47,916 nt of DNA from JBIKVP01 sp044356745 (lineage in GTDB: Bacteria > Pseudomonadota > Alphaproteobacteria > Rhizobiales > Beijerinckiaceae): assembly GCA_044356745.1 (NCBI GenBank), contig JBIKVP010000007.1, positions 1 through 47,916 of the forward strand. Reading direction: 5' to 3'. Below, in pieces: positions 43,291 through 47,916 of this stretch (position 1 is its first letter; each line of letters begins with the position of its first letter). Made by a program: the position numbers and the translations under genes. Under the pieces are notes generated by a model. It was not told where the DNA came from. It ran no database searches and was given only the letters and a program-made list of their open reading frames with translations.

Positions 43291-44427
43291 TCAGCGCTTA
43301 AAGCGATTCGGAACGAATGGCAGTGCACTGACAGTTGCTTTAAGGGGTTTATCGCGCACCATCACGTGAACAGGTGTACCAATTGCTGCAAACACCGCAG
43401 CAACATATCCCATTGCGACAGGCGCATTAAGACTCGGTGCAAAGCCGCCCGAGGTCACAATACCAATTTCATGCCCATGTTCATCCGTGATAATTGCCCC
43501 TTCACGTGCTGGCGCACGCCCTTCAAAGGTGAGTCCAACCCGCTTGCGCGTTGTGCCGTTAGCAAGTTCAGAAAGCACGCGTTCCGCTCCCAGAAAGCCA
43601 CCCTCCGTGCGCCGACGTTTCTGGATCGACCACGTAAGTTGCGCTTCTATGGGTGAGGTTGTCGTATCAATATCATGGCCATAAAGACATAAGCCTGCTT
43701 CAAGACGCAGTGAATCGCGCGCCCCCAGCCCGATTGGTTTAACGCGTGTATCTTTGAGAAACATATTCCAGATGTGTCCTACATCATCTACTGGAAGAGA
43801 AAGCTCAAAGCCATCTTCTCCCGTATATCCAGAGCGCGAGACATGGCATGCAATGCCATTAAGAGTGATCTCTGACGCGTTCATAAACGAAAGAGTGGCT
43901 GCGTCGGAAGCATACTGACTCAAAACCGTTTCAGCATCAGGTCCTTGAAGCGCAAGTAAAGCCAAATCATCGCGGATATGCAATGTAACATCGGAAGGAA
44001 GGTGTTTCTGAAGATGGGCAAAATCAGCCTCTTTTGTGCCAGCATTGACAACAAGATAAAAACACCCCTCATAATCATGATGAGGAGCACGTGTAATCAT
44101 CACATCATCAAGAATGCCCCCTTGCGCGTTTAAAAGCTGACTATAACGCTGCTGATAGGGCTTCAAATTCAGTACATCAGCAGGAACAAGGGTTTCAAGA
44201 GCAAGGGCAACACTCTCCCACCTCGATCCTGTGAGAAAAGCCTGCCCCATGTGCGAGACATCAAATAACCCCGCATGTTGGCGCGTCCAAAGATGCTCAT
44301 TGAGAATGCCGCTCGGATATTGCACAGGCATATTATAGCCTGCAAATTCAACCATGCGCGCACTAAGCGCAATATGTGCGTCATAAAGTGGCGTGCGGCG
44401 TGTGCTAAAATCAGATGTGGATGTCAT
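43291..44427 (-). CDS. gcvT: glycine cleavage system aminomethyltransferase (T protein)
   Basis: Transfers the methylene group from the lipoyl-bound aminomethyl to tetrahydrofolate, releasing ammonia. It has 378 residues; the start region HIALSARMVEFAGYNMPVQYP and SHMGQ, and the folate-binding SRSGYTGEDGFELSLP, are diagnostic. The catalytic aspartate lies in the LFDVSHMGQAF segment. GARDSLRLEAGLCLYGHDID is complete. A long leader of about 160 bases with a tandem glycine riboswitch precedes it, so translation or transcription of the whole operon responds to glycine. Confidence 0.96.
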   Translation of the reverse strand: MTSTSDFSTRRTPLYDAHIALSARMVEFAGYNMPVQYPSGILNEHLWTRQHAGLFDVSHMGQAFLTGSRWESVALALETLVPADVLNLKPYQQRYSQLLNAQGGILDDVMITRAPHHDYEGCFYLVVNAGTKEADFAHLQKHLPSDVTLHIRDDLALLALQGPDAETVLSQYASDAATLSFMNASEITLNGIACHVSRSGYTGEDGFELSLPVDDVGHIWNMFLKDTRVKPIGLGARDSLRLEAGLCLYGHDIDTTTSPIEAQLTWSIQKRRRTEGGFLGAERVLSELANGTTRKRVGLTFEGRAPAREGAIITDEHGHEIGIVTSGGFAPSLNAPVAMGYVAAVFAAIGTPVHVMVRDKPLKATVSALPFVPNRFKR

Positions 44428-44539
44428 CGCTTACTCGGGAAAATTAAAACTCAAAATGACGACATGACAGCCTTGAATGCTTGTGCATATCTATGACAGT
44501 GAAAGCTTCATAATAAGTCTCATGAGAGAGTTATCATCA

Positions 44540-44571
44540 AGCGGCGAGCACACAGGAAAGTTAACGCCGCT
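44540..44571 (-). promoter_or_regulatory. hairpin downstream of glycine riboswitch (possible expression platform)
   Basis: On the minus strand AGCGGCG and CGCCGCT form a seven-pair stem around an 18-base loop, right after the second glycine aptamer and before gcvT. No T run follows, so it is not a simple intrinsic terminator; it could be an anti-terminator competitor, or a stem that controls access further down. Confidence 0.4.
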
Positions 44572-44589
44572 CACGCAACGCATCATTTC

Positions 44590-44826
44590 TGCCCCGCTCT
44601 GTCTTTGTCACCTGAGAGATTTCCCGCGCTTATAAAGTGTTGCAATCATAATTATTACAATCACTCTTCACTCACGACTGCCCCCGTCGGCGGAATGCAG
44701 ATGAGCAGTTAAGATCATCTCACTCACTTTCCAGAGTGCCAGCTCCTACGCGGTCCATTTGCCTGAGCGTTTCCCGGGGGGTTACGCCTTCGGCGCTGAA
44801 CAAGATGCTCAGTCTCTCCCGCAAGG
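44590..44826 (-). ncRNA. tandem glycine riboswitch
   Basis: Two glycine aptamers in the gcvT leader, minus strand. The first contains GCGGGAGAGACUGAGC, CGCCGAAGGCG and GCUCAGGCAAAUGGACCGCG; the second has UUCCGCCGACGGGGGCAG and UCUCUCAGGUGACAAAGAC followed by AGAGCGGGGC. The CUCAGGnnAnnGAC core of both aptamers is preserved. Position and order (riboswitch before gcvT-gcvH-gcvPA) match known gcv operon control, where glycine turns the operon on. The aptamer boundary near 44700 is approximate. Confidence 0.93.
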
Positions 44827-45065
44827 ATCATCAGCATAACATTTGTCCCACAGGACATATGGATGCGTCAAGAGTTATAAGAGAACGATACACATCACGG
44901 ACAGCATTCAAGAGCAGCAAAAATACTTTAAGCGATAAGATGGCCACTGCGATGATATGATAATTAAAATCGCATCATTGAAGGCAATGAGCTCACTAAA
45001 ACAGGAAGACCCAACTCACCATAGCAACTTGAGCCTTATAATTTGATTTTTTAACTTTTAAGCGG

Positions 45066-45311
45066 CTAAGCGGCGAGATTATCGTCAGCATCCATGCCCA
45101 TGAGGCGATATGTTAATTCCGACGATGCTTGTGGCTTTTCAGTCCGTCGAATAAGTGAAAGCGCGGCAGCGACTGCCGGAATGGCAACGCGGCCAAATCC
45201 ATCGGCAGAACCATGATCTTGTGGTTCTGACATGCTCAAAGGAGCGATGTCCCCTTCTGGTGACCAGAATTGAGAATCATGTTGTGAAGATGCAGAAGAA
45301 TAAAAAGACAT
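45066..45311 (-). CDS. small hypothetical protein, 81 residues
   Basis: An unrecognised protein of 81 residues. The first half is polar and rich in Ser, Asp and Gln; the middle has DGFGRVAIPAVAAALSLIRR, a short amphipathic or hydrophobic stretch; the C-terminus is acidic (MGMDADDNLAA). The frame starts with ATG and its codons suit the host, but no homologue is known to me. It lies alone between the riboswitch leader and the cold-shock gene, on the minus strand. It could be a small regulatory or secreted protein. Confidence is moderate because of size only. Confidence 0.5.
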   Translation of the reverse strand: MSFYSSASSQHDSQFWSPEGDIAPLSMSEPQDHGSADGFGRVAIPAVAAALSLIRRTEKPQASSELTYRLMGMDADDNLAA

Positions 45312-45697
45312 CGGCGTATCATCCCTTGGTTGGCACGACCATTATTGGTCTTGAGCCTTTGATTTTTAAATAACTTTTATAAAAACGAACGCATTACATA
45401 AATATAGAGGTGATGCTTTGCGCATTCTTTTGTCATGACATACTTTGATTAAGCATATCTGATTTGGCAAGAGATTTCCATGCTTTTGTATGAGTGTGAA
45501 CACTTCGTTTATATTTGTGCATTGCACCATAACGCTATCAACCATCCAATAGATGCGTTTTGACAACACTTCGCCGCTTTGTGCAATTTTAGTGCAGCGA
45601 ATTGTGGGGACATGATGATGACGGGGTTTGCCTCGTGAATCGCGGTGCTAGTGTGAGATCATTAATAAAGTGTTGATTCGTTATATTGGTGTAATTC
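45312..45697. other. intergenic region upstream of cold-shock gene, with candidate promoter
   Basis: About 386 bases. A TTGACA box (45560-45565) with GCAATT 17 bases on could be a weak promoter giving a leader of about 105 bases before the cold-shock gene, a length common for cold-shock messages. The open frame on the minus strand (45366-45569) has AT-rich, unlikely content and is left out. No RNA gene or repeat is visible. Confidence 0.3.
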
Positions 45698-46315
45698 ATG
45701 TCTGAACTGTCTTCATTAGATAAATTGGCGCAGCGTATTGCTGCTGAGGCCGCACTTGATTCACGTTCTCGCCTTATCGGGGGTGATGGACAGCCTGAAG
45801 CGCTCGTTGAGGTTGTCGGACGTGTAAAGTGGTTTGATATTGCGAAAGGCTATGGCTTTATTGTGCCTGATGATGGGCAGCCTGATGTACTTTTGCACGT
45901 GACGATATTGAAGCGTGATGGATATGAGACTATCAATGAGGGGGCATTAATTGTCTGTGAAGCGCACATGCGCCAGCGTGGCTTGCAAGTTTATCGGATT
46001 ATTTCTGTTGATCAATCAGCCGGATTGCATCCTGCTGAATACGGGCCTCCGCGCACCCATGTGAATGTTACACCAAGCAGTGGCCTTGAAAAGGCTGTGG
46101 TCAAATGGTTTAACCGTTTACGTGGCTTTGGCTTTGTCACTCGCGGTGAAGATAAGCCTGATATTTTTGTTCATATGGAAGTAATGCGCCGTTATGGCTT
46201 TGCAGAACTCAAGCCAGGCCAAATGGTTCTTGTGCGTTATGGTGATGGGCCTAAAGGTTTAATGGCTGCCGAAATCCGCCCCGTGGATTATGTTTCCGCA
46301 CCTTCATCACATTAG
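45698..46315 (+). CDS. double cold-shock-domain protein
   Basis: A nucleic acid-binding protein of 205 residues with two CspA-like domains. The first (about 41-102) has GRVKWFDIAKGYGFIVPDDG and a modified second motif DVLLHV; the second (about 131-195) has VVKWFNRLRGFGFVTRGEDK and DIFVHMEV, closer to the standard RNP1 and RNP2. The linker of about 28 residues contains a proline-rich SAGLHPAEYGPP. Two-domain cold-shock proteins are common in this class and act as RNA chaperones in growth or stress. The start at ATG 45698 has only a weak ribosome binding site. It is convergent with the next gene and shares a terminator. Confidence 0.92.
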   Translation: MSELSSLDKLAQRIAAEAALDSRSRLIGGDGQPEALVEVVGRVKWFDIAKGYGFIVPDDGQPDVLLHVTILKRDGYETINEGALIVCEAHMRQRGLQVYRIISVDQSAGLHPAEYGPPRTHVNVTPSSGLEKAVVKWFNRLRGFGFVTRGEDKPDIFVHMEVMRRYGFAELKPGQMVLVRYGDGPKGLMAAEIRPVDYVSAPSSH

Positions 46316-46370
46316 GCGAATATCTCATATATGATGGCTTAATAACTCCATTGAGGTGTTAAAAACACGC

Positions 46371-46411
46371 AAAAAAGCCGATAAAGGATAAAATCCTGTA
46401 TCGGCTTTTTT
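46371..46411. terminator. bidirectional intrinsic terminator
   Basis: AAAAAAGCCGATA and TATCGGCTTTTTT form a 13-pair stem, with a short inner stem AGGAT-AAA-ATCCT in the loop. It has T runs in both directions, so it serves the cold-shock gene on the plus strand and the stress protein gene on the minus strand. Confidence 0.93.
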
Positions 46412-46449
46412 GAAAGCAAAAGCTATTACTTAAGAGTCAATGCTTTATA

Positions 46450-47034
46450 TCAATAGCGCGCTTCTTGTGAGCGTGTGTATGGTCTTGTTGAATTCGCATT
46501 ATCCTCAAAAGAATGGCTCCATCCGTCTTTAGCATACAACGCACGTCTCGTAACAGGATTGAGAGGCGAAGTACCATCCAGAATAGATTCAACAGTAGCC
46601 GCGTCACTTGCTTCAGCTTTTACGGAAACAACAGCACCGCCGCGACGGACAGTTTCTTCGTAATAATGCGCATCATTAGCAGATACGCCTGAATTGATAA
46701 ATGCACCAACGATACCGCCTGTTGTTGCGCCTACCGCCACCCCAGCCGCAGTTGAAGCTAACCATCCAGCCGCAATCACGGGACCTACACCAGGAATAGC
46801 AATAATACCGATGCCTGCAAGTAAACCCGCAGCTGCACCGACTAAACCACCTACACTTGCACCTTCCGCAGCAAGCGTATCGTTATCCGTTGTTGTTTCA
46901 AATTTTCCATTGCTATTGCTATTTTTTGCAATAATACTGATGTGATCTGCATCAATATTATGCTCTTTTAGTTTTTCAACAGCTGAAGAAGCATCAACAT
47001 AATTTTCATAAGATCTTGTAATAACATGTGTCAT
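46450..47034 (-). CDS. general stress protein 17M-like, glycine-zipper protein
   Basis: A 194-residue protein. The N-terminal domain (TRSYENYVDASSAVEKLKEH and the DADHISIIAKN strand) is the general stress protein 17M/YflT fold. A hydrophobic, glycine- and alanine-rich middle (about 70-125), with repeated GxxxG-type spacing such as GGLVGAAAGLLAGIGIIAIP, follows. The C-terminal part again contains a small domain with EETVRRGGAVVSVKAEASD. Such proteins associate with membranes under stress; the molecular activity is not known. It is the convergent neighbour of the cold-shock gene and its own start codon is followed on the same strand by no close operon partner (50-base gap to the next). Confidence 0.85.
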   Translation of the reverse strand: MTHVITRSYENYVDASSAVEKLKEHNIDADHISIIAKNSNSNGKFETTTDNDTLAAEGASVGGLVGAAAGLLAGIGIIAIPGVGPVIAAGWLASTAAGVAVGATTGGIVGAFINSGVSANDAHYYEETVRRGGAVVSVKAEASDAATVESILDGTSPLNPVTRRALYAKDGWSHSFEDNANSTRPYTRSQEARY

Positions 47035-47084
47035 AATAATTTGTCCCTCTGTATTTTATTATTTTATAATATTAAATTTGAAAT

Positions 47085-47384
47085 TTATTTCTGAGAAACA
47101 TTTCCCCGATAATCAACTGAAACAACTGATTTTACAGATGCTTTTTTTGCTGTAGCACGCCAAATACCATTTTCGTCTTTTTTCAGATTTTCAATGTCTG
47201 TATAGCCATTTTTCATCAATAATTCTTTGGCCTGAGCTTCAGTATAGCTATTTGCTCCTGAAAGAGGGGCGTTCGTATCAACATTTGTTTGAGGTGAAGG
47301 TAATGGAGAAGTTGTTGATGTTTGAGCATATGAAAATGTCGTGCTTGAAAGCAAAACAGCAGAAATTAAAGCAAATATTTTCAT
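47085..47384 (-). CDS. secreted PepSY-like domain protein
   Basis: A 99-residue exported protein. The signal peptide (MKIFALISAVLLSSTTFSYA, cleavage after SYA) is clear. A proline- and threonine-rich linker follows, and then a PepSY-like domain with AQAKELLMKNGYTDIENLKK, DENGIWRATA and SVDYRGNVSQK. Related small periplasmic proteins are common in alphaproteobacteria. PepSY domains inhibit proteases or bind partners in the periplasm; a particular role is not known here. The upstream A/T-rich stretch likely holds its promoter. Confidence 0.85.
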   Translation of the reverse strand: MKIFALISAVLLSSTTFSYAQTSTTSPLPSPQTNVDTNAPLSGANSYTEAQAKELLMKNGYTDIENLKKDENGIWRATAKKASVKSVVSVDYRGNVSQK

Positions 47385-47507
47385 GATTTAGATCCTATTT
47401 AGGTTTTTAATTTGCGTTTTAACAAATAATAAACGGTGAAAACAAAATTATGTTCCAATTTTTATTTTTTATTATTGATGGAATAAAATAGGATGAGTTG
47501 AACGATC

Positions 47508-47765
47508 TTATTTAATTTTGCGAGGACGTGACAATCTTTTTGAGTTAGAGCGTACTTTACGGCGATAATACGCAATAATTTGACGCTGGGATGCGCCCAT
47601 CATCAATTGCGTACCAGCTTCAAAAGCAGCAAAATATTTTTCCTGTGTCATCTTCAAAGCCTCTTGAGAAGCACGTGTGCCGCCCCCAGACAAAGCAAGC
47701 ATGCGTAAAGCGATAACGCGGTGCGATTCAGCGGCAAGCATGGCAGTGGGAAACCAAGGAAACAT
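47508..47765 (-). CDS. conserved alphaproteobacterial hypothetical protein (short, helical)
   Basis: An 85-residue helical protein from ATG 47765 (MFPWFPTAMLAAESHRVIAL), with AAGG eight bases upstream. The arrangement AESHRVIALRMLALSGGG, then EALKMTQEKYFAAFEAG, then YYRRKVRSNSKRLSR resembles short proteins of unknown function that are frequent in Hyphomicrobiales and distantly recall phasin helices. The basic C-terminal end (RSNSKRLSRPRKIK) may bind nucleic acid or a negatively charged surface. A longer in-frame start is at 47804. It lies 35 bases after a partial gene at the right edge, on the same strand. Confidence 0.65.
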   Translation of the reverse strand: MFPWFPTAMLAAESHRVIALRMLALSGGGTRASQEALKMTQEKYFAAFEAGTQLMMGASQRQIIAYYRRKVRSNSKRLSRPRKIK

Positions 47766-47800
47766 CACAAAAGCCTTCTCAAAAAACAGACATATACCCC

Positions 47801-47916
47801 TCACATTTGAAGAGTTGGTGTCTGAAGTATTTTGAAGTTATCGGATAGGCGGTCAACCCATAATCGTGCTTTTTGCGGAAAAGTGGTATTCAGGAAGCCA
47901 AGGATGGCCTTCACGA
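47801..47916 (-). CDS. partial CDS, C-terminus only, unidentified
   Basis: On the minus strand an open frame enters from the right edge and stops with TGA at 47801-47803 after at least 37 codons, ending VKAILGFLNTTFPQKARLWV then DRLSDNFKILQTPTLQM. The residue mix is that of a real globular protein end. The gene start lies outside the window. It would be upstream of and possibly cotranscribed with the short hypothetical gene. The family cannot be named. Confidence 0.35.
   Translation of the reverse strand, partial: VKAILGFLNTTFPQKARLWVDRLSDNFKILQTPTLQM

Noticed and set aside
45366..45569. 67-residue minus-strand frame before the cold-shock gene
   Set aside because: AT-rich, no ribosome binding site and no recognisable composition; likely non-coding leader DNA.

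Overview
The window is chromosomal DNA from an alphaproteobacterium. The best guess is Hyphomicrobiales or a neighbouring order, but the sequence does not fix a genus. The evidence is lineage-typical proteins: a DUF1476 F1-ATPase inhibitor (zeta) subunit, a DUF2125 protein, the short alphaproteobacterial form of ribosomal protein bL36, a leuS-lptE-holA block, a two-domain cold-shock protein, TadE-like proteins, and a palindromic intergenic repeat whose chance translation reads like the 'MPALVAGIH...' peptides common in this class. Base composition looks like the mid to high 40s percent GC by eye; it was not counted. Genes are tightly packed on both strands and most are housekeeping.

Layout. 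1-4.2 kb (+): a LOG-family phosphoribohydrolase, a GT4 glycosyltransferase overlapping pheA, and a DUF2125 membrane protein; a gene start on the minus strand is cut by the left edge. 4.2-8.6 kb (-): a TPR protein, rpmJ, tRNA-Val(GAC) with a displaced partial copy of its own 3' end, a YbgC-type thioesterase, the ATPase zeta inhibitor, a polysaccharide flippase and a META-domain lipoprotein. 8.7-14.4 kb (-): a beta-oxidation operon (acyl-CoA dehydrogenase, thiolase, FadB/FadJ-type multifunctional enzyme, small membrane protein). 14.7-16.2 kb (-): an SPFH protein and NfeD. 16.4-18.6 kb (+): aldo/keto reductase, ratA, gmk. 18.6-19.7 kb (-): dsbB and a YqaA/DedA protein; dsbB overlaps the end of gmk.

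20.0-23.3 kb is the accessory region. tRNA-Leu(CAA) is followed by arm-site-like repeats and a ten-codon stump that matches the start of P4-type tyrosine integrases. Then come a 601-residue DUF4209 protein with an RNxxxHG (HEPN-like Rx4H) motif, a decayed DUF1232 gene, and an unrecognised 145-residue gene. It looks like an old tRNA-targeted island whose integrase has been lost but whose cargo gene is intact. This is the most likely place for an undescribed system, probably a defence-type gene.

23.3-30.8 kb: a second flippase, grpE and leuB (-), then leuS, lptE and holA (+). 30.8-35.0 kb: a membrane PAS sensor without an output domain, two TadE-like pseudopilins, and a DUF350-DUF1190 (YgiB-like) pair without its usual ATP-grasp partner. 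35.0-40.7 kb (-): aroC, a lysine 2,3-aminomutase-family radical SAM enzyme, a class I/II aminotransferase and an M20 amidohydrolase. 40.9-44.8 kb: nth (+), and a glycine-cleavage operon gcvT-gcvH-gcvPA (-) behind a tandem glycine riboswitch; gcvPB is not in the cluster. 45.0-47.9 kb: a small unknown protein, a double cold-shock protein, a bidirectional terminator, a glycine-rich general-stress-type protein, a secreted PepSY-like protein, a short alphaproteobacterial hypothetical, and a partial gene at the right edge.
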